NCBI GenBank assembly: GCA_964394335.1
Contig: CAYMVZ010000131.1
Location: forward strand, 1 to 5,397
Origin: CAJXCL01 sp964394335
GTDB taxonomy: Bacteria; Nitrospinota; Nitrospinia; CAJXCL01
Length of the DNA stretch: 5,397 nt
Direction: 5' to 3'
Part shown: in pieces, positions 1-5,032 of the stretch
Layout: every line of letters begins with the position of its first letter
How positions within the stretch are numbered: position 1 is the first letter of the stretch
Made by a program: the position numbers and the translations under genes
The notes under the pieces: generated by a model
Told to the model about the DNA's origin: nothing
What the model saw: only the letters and a program-made list of their open reading frames with translations
Databases searched by the model: none

Positions 1-341
1 TTGCTGATTTCTCCTGTTGCAATATAAGCTATCCCAAGATTTCTGTAAAAATCAGAGTCAAGTGGATTTAGAAAGACGGCTTTTTTATATTCTATAATTG
101 CTTCTTTGACTTTATCCAACGCAAATAGCATGTTTGCCAGATTATAATGATAGTCAGCTATTTTAGGATTAATTTTTATAGCCTTTCTAAATTCCTTAAT
201 AGCCAGTTCATATTTACCTTCTTTAGAATAGATGTTTCCCTTTTGAAAATGATCTAAAGCATCATCCGCAAAACATGGAGTAAGAGCAGGAAACATAAAA
301 ACCATGAGCGCGATTAAAAAAAACAAAGATCGAACAGTCAT
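1..341 (-). CDS. Exported TPR-repeat protein, N-terminal part (runs off left edge)
   Basis: The gene reads leftward from ATG at 341 and is cut by the window edge, leaving 113 codons. Residues 1-25 look like a Sec signal peptide: MTVR, a hydrophobic core, then a likely signal peptidase I site after Cys-Phe-Ala (residues 23-25), before Asp-Asp. The Cys is not in a proper lipobox (Pro precedes it), so a lipoprotein is less likely. Tetratricopeptide repeats follow at about residues 28-60 and 62-95, and a third begins near 96. They show the usual pattern: G/N-x-x-Y/L early, small residues at helix packing positions, A-I-x-x-Y/F-x-x-A, then an N-P turn (INPK, LNPL). TPRs are protein-binding scaffolds, so a periplasmic or envelope protein-interaction role is likely, but no partner can be named. 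A clear ribosome binding site (AGGGAA, 348-353) lies 6 nt before the ATG and supports this start. Confidence 0.85.
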   Translation of the reverse strand, partial: MTVRSLFFLIALMVFMFPALTPCFADDALDHFQKGNIYSKEGKYELAIKEFRKAIKINPKIADYHYNLANMLFALDKVKEAIIEYKKAVFLNPLDSDFYRNLGIAYIATGEIS

Positions 342-347
342 AAATAA

Positions 348-353
348 TTCCCT
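348..353 (-). promoter_or_regulatory. Ribosome binding site of the TPR gene
   Basis: The minus strand reads AGGGAA, 6 nt upstream of the ATG at 341. This is the clearest Shine-Dalgarno-like sequence in the window and it fixes the start of the TPR protein. Confidence 0.6.
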
Positions 354-392
354 ATAAAAAAGTTTTATAAGTAAAGTTTTTTAATACTGAAA

Positions 393-422
393 ATATTATG
401 GATTTTTTTTTGCTGTTATCAA
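393..422 (-). promoter_or_regulatory. Probable sigma-70-type promoter for the TPR gene
   Basis: The minus strand carries TTGATA (417-422) as a -35 box and TAATAT (393-398) as a -10 box, separated by 18 nt. A one-base shift gives ATAATA with 17 nt. The spacer holds a run of nine A. Transcription would start near 386, leaving a leader of about 45 nt before the ATG at 341, which contains the AGGGAA site. The promoter lies between the lnt stop (449-451) and the TPR gene, so the TPR gene need not depend on read-through from lnt. The call rests on consensus matching only. Confidence 0.45.
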
Positions 423-448
423 CCATTTGATATACTTCTGTCTTTCTT

Positions 449-1996
449 TCAGCGTTGTTTCCTCTTTCCAATATAAAAACTGAATCCACCATAAGCTATA
501 GTGCAAAAAAGGATAGCAATGGCAAAGATGTCTCCGTAAAGGGTATAGAATGTTCTGAAATTATTTTCCGGAAAGATGTTTCCGATAATTTTATCCTGCA
601 CAAATATGTCTGTTTGCGAAATGATTTTTCCGCGGCTGTCTATTATCCCTGTAATGCCTGTGTTTGCCGCCCGGATAACGGGTCTGCGGTTTTCCACGGC
701 CCTGAATACTACCATTGAAATATGCTGATAAGAGGCAGCGCTCTTTCCAAACCAGGCATCATTGGTTATATTCACTAAAAATTCGGCTCCGGCTTTAACA
801 AAACGCCTTACCAGGTCAGGAAATATTACTTCAAAACAAATCAGCACACTGAGTTTTCCATCCTGCATGGGAAAAACCGTATATTCAGTCCCGCTCCCAA
901 AATTACCAATACCTGTTACCATTTTATTCACAAAAAACAAAAGTTTTTTTAAAGGTACATACTCGCCAAACGGGACAAGGTGTATTTTGTCGTAACGGCC
1001 AAGCACCTTTTTTCCAGGTGAAATCAAATAGGCGCTGTTGAAAAGCGTTATGTCCTTTCTTCTTTTTGTAAAACTCGGACTTCCGAATAGAATATTGCTA
1101 TTGCTTTTTTTTCCTAATTGTAGAAGTTTTCTCCGATTAACTTTATCGCTTGAGAAATAAAAGGGCGTCGCGGTCTCAGGCCAGACAATTAAGTCCGGTT
1201 TGCTTTCCGCAGCTTTTAGCGTCATGTCCTGATAGGTTTTATAAACCTTTTTTTGATAGACCGGATCCCATTTATGATTTTGTTCAATATTTCCCTGAAG
1301 CAAGGCCACTTTTAAAGGCTTCTTTTCTGTTTGACTGCTGAAAGAGAAATTTTTCCAAAAACCATATCCTAAAGTTACGAAGATCAAAAGAATAGCCGCC
1401 CCAACATAATTCCCAAATATAGCCGGTTCTATTTTTTCAGACTGAAAGGAATAAAAATAATCGAGAATCAAAAAAAATATGACATTTATAAAAACAATCA
1501 GGAAGGATAAGCCGTAAATACCTGTGATATCCACAATCTGAATAACCGGAAGAAAATTAAACTGTGAGTAAGCAAGGCTTGCCCATGGGAAGCCGGTGAG
1601 AAAATGCGCCCGAATATATTCCAGCGAAACCCATATGAAAGAAGCTGCAAGCCATTTATAAACTTTTGGGTGGCTAAAACAGGAAAGAAAAAAACAGAAA
1701 AGACCGGTATATGCCCCAAGGTACGTGGCAAGCACAATTAATAAAAGAATGCTTACTGGAAGAGGGAGTCTTCCGTAATTCACCATGGTATTGATGATCC
1801 ATGACAACGTACCCAGGTAGAAAAGAATCCCCTGAACCCATCCCAACCAGAACGATTGGAGCGGAGTTTTATTGTGAACAGCTATAAAAAGAGGGATCAT
1901 TCCGATCCAGGCGAGAGGCCAGAGGTTATAAGTGGGAAACGCAAGGATTAATAAAATGGACGAAAAGCCGGCTGAAATAAAATCAGTTATTTTCAT
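449..1996 (-). CDS. lnt: Apolipoprotein N-acyltransferase Lnt
   Basis: Lnt transfers an acyl chain from a phospholipid to the N-terminal cysteine of diacylated apolipoprotein in the inner membrane, the last step after Lgt and LspA. The protein has 515 residues, close to the roughly 512 of the E. coli enzyme. An N-terminal membrane half (about residues 7-213, some seven hydrophobic segments) opens with the family motif FPTYNLWPLAWIG (20-32). A nitrilase (CN hydrolase) domain follows at about 228-475, and a last membrane helix lies at about 485-507. The catalytic triad is visible: Glu274 in VWPET, Lys337 in YDKIHLVPFGEYVP and Cys387 in LICFE. Other conserved residues are also present: Glu345 in FGEY, Glu389, and NDAWFG at 412-417. 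The ATG at 1996 has only a weak AGGG about 10 nt upstream. It lies 47 bp after the methyltransferase stop in the same direction, so it may be the distal gene of that transcript. The gene appears intact. Confidence 0.96.
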   Translation of the reverse strand: MKITDFISAGFSSILLILAFPTYNLWPLAWIGMIPLFIAVHNKTPLQSFWLGWVQGILFYLGTLSWIINTMVNYGRLPLPVSILLLIVLATYLGAYTGLFCFFLSCFSHPKVYKWLAASFIWVSLEYIRAHFLTGFPWASLAYSQFNFLPVIQIVDITGIYGLSFLIVFINVIFFLILDYFYSFQSEKIEPAIFGNYVGAAILLIFVTLGYGFWKNFSFSSQTEKKPLKVALLQGNIEQNHKWDPVYQKKVYKTYQDMTLKAAESKPDLIVWPETATPFYFSSDKVNRRKLLQLGKKSNSNILFGSPSFTKRRKDITLFNSAYLISPGKKVLGRYDKIHLVPFGEYVPLKKLLFFVNKMVTGIGNFGSGTEYTVFPMQDGKLSVLICFEVIFPDLVRRFVKAGAEFLVNITNDAWFGKSAASYQHISMVVFRAVENRRPVIRAANTGITGIIDSRGKIISQTDIFVQDKIIGNIFPENNFRTFYTLYGDIFAIAILFCTIAYGGFSFYIGKRKQR

Positions 1997-2014
1997 GAAA
2001 AAACAACCCTGGAT

Positions 2015-2036
2015 ACCCCGTGCGAAAAGATGGGGT
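2015..2036. repeat. Short inverted repeat between methyltransferase gene and lnt
   Basis: Perfect 5-bp arms ACCCC (2015-2019) and GGGGT (2032-2036) enclose a 12-nt loop in the 47-bp gap upstream of lnt. On the minus strand the stem is followed, after about 10 nt, by TTGTTTTTT running into the lnt start. It could be a small palindromic repeat, a weak attenuator, or chance. The T run is too far from the stem for a good intrinsic terminator. Confidence 0.35.
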
Positions 2037-2043
2037 TCTTCAC

Positions 2044-2832
2044 TTATTCTTTTACAGCTATAACATCAAAGGAATTGTCACTTTTTATAATTCTTGTGGC
2101 TATAAAAGATGGGATGCCATACCGTCGGGCGCAATATTTGTATTCGTTAATAACTTTAAGACCCTCTGAATTTAAAATACGGCAAACATTATTCATGTCT
2201 ATCCCACCGAAACGACGTTGAAAATCGGAAACAGCGTATTTTTCATCCGGTATTGATATTCCCTGAAGGATCATCGATAACCGATAAAGTTTTTCATCCG
2301 TTTCCTTCAAAAGTTTATGGAAAAAATACCGTACCCCGTTGTCAATCGGCTGTTTTATTGGCTCAAAAAAAATGAGAAGTATTCCACCCTTTCGTAAAGC
2401 AGAGCAGGTTGCTTTTAATACAGCTTCATAATCAAAAAGATGATGTAAAAAAGCGGACATGGATATTAATGAAAAAACTTCTTTTTTTTGTTTAAGATAG
2501 TCTGAAGCATTGCTGCTTATCAAAGTTGCCTTTGCTTTAAGGTTGGCCGGGATTTTTTCTTTTAAAGCCGCAATCATTTCTTGTGAAAGATCGAGTCCTG
2601 TTATTTCAAATCCCCTTTGCAAAAACTCTAAAAGAAGGTACCCTGTCCCACATCCAAGGTCCAGAATTTTACAATGATTGTCAGGCAGCAGGTCAACTGC
2701 TTTGTTAATAGTTTTAGTCAGACGAGCATATTGAAAGAAGTTTGTTTGTTCCGGATGCCGGTGTAGATATTCTTTACTTTCCAGGGCATGAAGTAAAATA
2801 TTTTCATTTATGACTTTTTCCGCAAGTTCCAT
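2044..2832 (-). CDS. Class I SAM-dependent methyltransferase
   Basis: This 262-residue protein has a Rossmann-fold methyltransferase domain. Motif I is ILDLGCGTGYL (56-66), which binds S-adenosylmethionine. The acidic residue ending strand 2 is Asp81 in TGLDLS. A further motif region, SAFLHHLFDYEAVLKA (126-141), leads to LRKGGILLIFFEP (146-158), the usual post-III strand. The arrangement resembles methyltransferase types 11/25 (UbiE-like). The N-terminal 45 residues and C-terminal 100 residues, which set substrate choice, are not diagnostic, so the substrate is unknown. It is probably soluble, with no signal or membrane helix. An in-frame TAG five codons before the ATG excludes a much longer protein from an upstream ATG. 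No convincing Shine-Dalgarno is seen. It lies downstream of a radical SAM/glycosyltransferase pair but is separated from it by a hairpin-rich gap that may reduce read-through. Envelope glycan or lipid tailoring is a reasonable guess only. Confidence 0.9.
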   Translation of the reverse strand: MELAEKVINENILLHALESKEYLHRHPEQTNFFQYARLTKTINKAVDLLPDNHCKILDLGCGTGYLLLEFLQRGFEITGLDLSQEMIAALKEKIPANLKAKATLISSNASDYLKQKKEVFSLISMSAFLHHLFDYEAVLKATCSALRKGGILLIFFEPIKQPIDNGVRYFFHKLLKETDEKLYRLSMILQGISIPDEKYAVSDFQRRFGGIDMNNVCRILNSEGLKVINEYKYCARRYGIPSFIATRIIKSDNSFDVIAVKE

Positions 2833-2862
2833 TTTAGTTTTTTCGATCTATGTAATCTTTTC

Positions 2863-2934
2863 AGCCCAACGGGCTAGGACAAGAAAGCCCAGGGCGTTGC
2901 CCTGGGCTTTCCTCTACAAGCCCTTCGGGCTTTT
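2863..2934. repeat. Composite palindromic repeat: three consecutive GC-rich hairpins
   Basis: Three hairpins sit side by side in the 141-bp gap between the radical SAM and methyltransferase genes. The first is AGCCC-aac-GGGCT (2863-2875). The second has perfect 13-bp arms GAAAGCCCAGGGC and GCCCTGGGCTTTC with a 3-nt loop (2883-2911). The third is AAGCCC-ttc-GGGCTT (2918-2932), followed by TT. All three share the core GCCC...GGGC and 3-nt loops, in a very A+T-rich setting. From memory, motifs of the form AGCCCAACGGGCT next to AGCCCAGGGC...GCCCTGGGC recur in intergenic DNA of several unrelated phyla and behave like REP-type elements mobilised by Y1 (RAYT) transposases. No search was possible here. 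On the minus strand the structures could also slow or end transcription of the upstream operon. Confidence 0.8.
2883..2911 (-). terminator. Possible transcription terminator or attenuator hairpin
   Basis: The perfect 13-bp stem with a 3-nt loop lies about 60 bp past the radical SAM stop codon. On the minus strand it ends GGGCTTTCTTGTCC, which is only a broken U tract. It would be a very stable RNA hairpin, but its tail is poor for an intrinsic terminator. Partial termination, or protection of the 3' end of the glycosyltransferase-radical SAM mRNA, is plausible. Confidence 0.3.
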
Positions 2935-2944
2935 AATTATAATT
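2935..2944. repeat. AATTATAATT palindrome beside the hairpin repeat
   Basis: A perfect 10-bp A+T palindrome directly abuts the third GC-rich hairpin, between it and the end of the radical SAM gene. It may mark the edge of the repeat or be chance in A+T-rich DNA. Confidence 0.3.
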
Positions 2945-2973
2945 GTTTTAGCTTTTTTAGATTTTAATGATTA

Positions 2974-3963
2974 TTAAATAACAAACCTCTTCTCTACTTT
3001 TTGGCTTTCGTATTCATCGCAATTTTTGCATATTTGCGGAAAATCTTTGTCCAAATGCCTTTTTCGGAGCCGTCTCATAGCCAGTCCTCTCCAGATGGAA
3101 TCCACGGTTTCATTAAGGATGTCCCCGATTTGGAGTTCTCCTTCATAATCCGCACAACAAGGAACAACTTTGCCATCCCATAAAACCACCACCTTTCCGT
3201 AATCTTTCCCAAAAAGTTCCGGACATAAATCTGTCCTCTGTACTGCAAACTTGGGAAATTGTGTTTTTTTAGCAGATTGGGCGGTAGCCGATTTGATTTC
3301 GGTCTTCCTTGACCTCAACCCTTCGGGCGGTTTTCCTTTGGAAACCGTCCAATTAGGCTTTCCCTGCCTAATTGTGGTTGTGGCCCCTTGGCCACGCTGT
3401 GAACGGATTAATTTAGGTTGAAAACGGACATGGTCTCCTATGGCTTTCCACTTATTATGAAAGGAGTCCATATCTTTTTCTGTTTGTTCTTCAACAACCA
3501 TTACAATCCCTATTTTAAGGGAGCTGTTTTTTTCGTTTCTCTTTTTTATCAGATTTAAAATATTTTTTTCGATTATCTGAAAATCAATACCTCGAATTTT
3601 TTTGTACGTGTCAGGGTTTCCATCCACAGAAATTCTCATTATACTTAAAGGGCTGTCAAGAATCCGGTTGATAATATCGTCATCGAGCAATGATCCATTC
3701 GTATTGAAAACCGTATATCGAATTCCTTTATCATGAGCATATTTGATCATCTTAAATAAATCTTTGTTCTGCGTTGGTTCACCCCAGTTATGAAGACAGA
3801 GATGCTCCAGCGATTTGCCGCCACTGATTGTTTTTTGAAAAAGGTCAAAAGACATATATCCTTTTTCTCTTTTCATTTCATTATTAGTCGGACATATGAG
3901 ACAACTAAAATTACATACATTTGTTGTTTCAATAGTTAATGATGTTAGTTTTTTGATTTCCAT
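2974..3963 (-). CDS. Radical SAM protein with SPASM-like C-terminal tail
   Basis: The radical SAM 4Fe-4S motif is Cys17-x3-Cys21-x2-Cys24 in TTNVCNFSCLICP. Core landmarks follow: a GEP-type SAM-binding motif in HNWGEPTQN (58-66), TNGSLLDDD (88-96) and MRISVDG (109-115). The C-terminal part, about 245-320, matches SPASM-family proteins: LCPELFG (Cys247), LWDGKVVPCC (Cys269, Cys270), then IGDI, VDSIWRG, and CKNC (Cys312, Cys315). That is fewer cysteines than a full seven-Cys SPASM domain, so probably one auxiliary cluster. Related proteins act on peptides, glycans or lipids; the substrate here is unknown. Residues about 188-231 are an unusual Lys/Arg/Ser/Thr/Gly-rich segment encoded by hairpin-rich DNA and look like an in-frame insertion. 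The ATG overlaps the glycosyltransferase stop by one base (TAATG), indicating translational coupling and settling the start. No Shine-Dalgarno is evident. The protein is otherwise complete at 329 residues. Confidence 0.9.
   Translation of the reverse strand: MEIKKLTSLTIETTNVCNFSCLICPTNNEMKREKGYMSFDLFQKTISGGKSLEHLCLHNWGEPTQNKDLFKMIKYAHDKGIRYTVFNTNGSLLDDDIINRILDSPLSIMRISVDGNPDTYKKIRGIDFQIIEKNILNLIKKRNEKNSSLKIGIVMVVEEQTEKDMDSFHNKWKAIGDHVRFQPKLIRSQRGQGATTTIRQGKPNWTVSKGKPPEGLRSRKTEIKSATAQSAKKTQFPKFAVQRTDLCPELFGKDYGKVVVLWDGKVVPCCADYEGELQIGDILNETVDSIWRGLAMRRLRKRHLDKDFPQICKNCDEYESQKVEKRFVI
3271..3402. repeat. Hairpin-rich, probably mobile palindromic element inside the radical SAM gene
   Basis: Within the coding sequence, consecutive inverted repeats occur: CGG-tag-CCG (3282-3290), GGTC-6 nt-GACC (3301-3314), CCC-ttc-GGG (3319-3327), CGGTTTTCC/GGAAACCG with one bulge (3328-3347), CAATTAGGC-7 nt-GCCTAATTG, perfect 9-bp arms (3350-3374), and GTGGCC-4 nt-GGCCAC, perfect (3380-3395). 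The density of stems and the higher GC contrast with the surrounding gene. The translated segment is hydrophilic, with no radical SAM or SPASM motif, and sits exactly between the two domains. Boundaries are approximate, and I see no clear target-site duplication. Chance structure or a normal linker with biased composition cannot be excluded. Confidence 0.5.
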
Positions 3964-4925
3964 TATTTCAGTATATCGTCAATTATAAAATCAGGTTGGT
4001 CTTCGATAATCTCTTCAATTACATAATCAGGCCTGTCCTGTACCTGGGAGTAAATTCTACCGATATATTCTCCAAGAATTCCAATGGAGAGAAGCTGAAC
4101 TCCCGCAAAAAGAGAAAAAAGGGCGGTCAGCACGGTAAGACCATCATACATTACACCTCTGACATAACGTTGAAACAGTAAAAAGATCATCAATATAAAT
4201 CCAAGAGACGCGCCAAAAAAGCCGAGATACGTAACTATTCTTAAAGGAAACCTCGAAAATCCCGTTATAAGATCCATTGCCAATTGAAACAGTTTCCCAA
4301 TGCTATATTTTGTTTCTCCATGCAGCCTTTTCGAATGATTCACTTCCACCTGGGCGCTGGAAACACCCAGCCAGCTTACCAATGCCGAGAGAAATTTTGA
4401 TTTGTCTTTGCATTGATTGATTTTTTCGATTACGCTTCTTCTCATCACGCGGAAGGAACCTATATCGAGCCTGATATTCTTACCCATTAACTTCGATATT
4501 AAGAAAGCTAAAAAAGAAGAACATATTTTTCGCGGTAAAAAGTCCTGTCTGTTTTTTCGAATTCCGCTCACGATTTCGTAACCTTCATTAAGTTTCCGGA
4601 TCAATTTGTGTATCTCTTCCGGAGGGTTTTGGAGATCAGCGTCTAACTGGACAATAGTCTTGCCTTTACAACGTTTAAACCCGGCAAGGACTGCTGAGTG
4701 CTGTCCAAAGTTTCTGGTAAATTTTAAAATACAGATTTTTTTATCTTTACTTCTCAAATCCTTTAGTATGTTGAGGGAATTATCCGTACTGCCGTCATCA
4801 ATAAAGATTAATTCATATCGGGGCGAAATAGGAGTTATTGAAGCTGTGAGCCTGTCATACAGCTCAAGAATATTTTCCGCTTCATTATATATTGGAATAA
4901 CAACTGAAACATCTAGCTGGTCCAT
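3963..4925 (-). CDS. GT2 polyprenyl-phosphate glycosyltransferase (ArnC/GtrB-like)
   Basis: The 320-residue protein has the GT-A fold and architecture of dolichol- or undecaprenyl-phosphate sugar transferases. It starts VSVVIPIYNEAENI (6-19). The nucleotide-binding motif is FIDDGSTD (41-48), followed by FTRNFGQHSAVLAGF (69-83). The metal-binding region is LDADLQNPPEE (94-104). DIGSFRVM (154-161) and the membrane-proximal ETKYS (204-208) are family signatures. Two C-terminal transmembrane helices lie at about 230-251 and 264-286, then the GEYIGRIY motif (285-292). It likely moves a sugar from a nucleotide donor to undecaprenyl phosphate on the cytoplasmic face of the inner membrane, making a donor for envelope glycan or lipid decoration. 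The sugar cannot be read from the sequence. The tail carries a duplicated 12-residue unit (297-320). The ATG has no strong Shine-Dalgarno. It is the first gene of a coupled pair with the radical SAM gene. Confidence 0.93.
   Translation of the reverse strand: MDQLDVSVVIPIYNEAENILELYDRLTASITPISPRYELIFIDDGSTDNSLNILKDLRSKDKKICILKFTRNFGQHSAVLAGFKRCKGKTIVQLDADLQNPPEEIHKLIRKLNEGYEIVSGIRKNRQDFLPRKICSSFLAFLISKLMGKNIRLDIGSFRVMRRSVIEKINQCKDKSKFLSALVSWLGVSSAQVEVNHSKRLHGETKYSIGKLFQLAMDLITGFSRFPLRIVTYLGFFGASLGFILMIFLLFQRYVRGVMYDGLTVLTALFSLFAGVQLLSIGILGEYIGRIYSQVQDRPDYVIEEIIEDQPDFIIDDILK
3966..4037. repeat. Diverged 36-bp tandem duplication at the 3' end of the glycosyltransferase gene
   Basis: Codons 297-308 (4002-4037) and 309-320 (3966-4001) encode DRPDYVIEEIIE and DQPDFIIDDILK, which align residue for residue. 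The DNA copies are also similar, for example TTCAATTACATAATCAGG against GTCAATTATAAAATCAGG. Related enzymes often end near a single RP-x-Y-V-x-E motif, so the second copy looks like an added unit. Conservative substitutions suggest an old duplication kept as an acidic/hydrophobic tail. Confidence 0.7.
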
Positions 4926-5032
4926 TGCATAATATTAACACAATAAGCAATTACCCCGTAAAAATATTTTTTTATCTTGTTAGCCTGCCTAATGTTTTTT
5001 TGAATAGCTTTTAATGGTAAAATACAAAAACT
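4926..5032. promoter_or_regulatory. Divergent intergenic region between glycosyltransferase and B12-domain genes
   Basis: This 107-bp, very A+T-rich gap must hold the promoters of both divergent genes unless they are expressed from further away. On the plus strand, an extended -10-like TGGTAAAAT (5015-5023) lies just before the ATG at 5033, which would leave almost no leader. On the minus strand, TAATAT-like sequence lies within about 15 nt of the ATG at 4925. Neither has a convincing -35 partner. A perfect AAAAATATTTTT palindrome (4960-4971) sits near the middle and could be a regulator site or bent DNA. No riboswitch fold was recognised. Confidence 0.35.

Noticed and set aside
1..341. Lipoprotein signal peptide in the TPR protein (Cys23)
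   Set aside because: The residues before Cys23 are Leu-Thr-Pro; Pro at -1 does not fit a lipobox, while Cys-Phe-Ala before Asp-Asp fits signal peptidase I.
455..1341. Plus-strand open frames opposite lnt (455-718, 762-995, 1150-1341)
   Set aside because: They lie antisense to a fully conserved Lnt coding sequence, show no domain or recognisable protein pattern, and are cysteine/serine-rich as antisense frames often are.
1498..1737. Second minus-strand frame within lnt
   Set aside because: It overlaps the Lnt membrane region in another frame, with no motif and no independent start signal.
2030..2221. Plus-strand frame opposite the methyltransferase end
   Set aside because: It is antisense to a protein with clear methyltransferase motifs and has no ribosome binding site or family resemblance.
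2863..2934. CRISPR array
   Set aside because: The three units are hairpins of different lengths with no constant direct repeat or uniform spacers, and no cas genes are present.
3350..3374. Integron attC-like site (CAATTAGGC...GCCTAATTG)
   Set aside because: The arms are perfectly paired with a short loop and lack the outer and inner core box layout and extrahelical bases of attC. No integrase gene or cassette structure is nearby.
3259..3405. Frameshift or pseudogene in the radical SAM gene
   Set aside because: The unusual segment keeps the reading frame, and the motif-bearing tail (Cys247 to Cys315) follows in the same frame, so an in-frame insert explains it better.
3001..4932. Plus-strand open frames opposite the radical SAM and glycosyltransferase genes (3001-3183, 3996-4181, 4606-4932)
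   Set aside because: They mirror conserved coding sequence on the minus strand and carry no recognisable domain.
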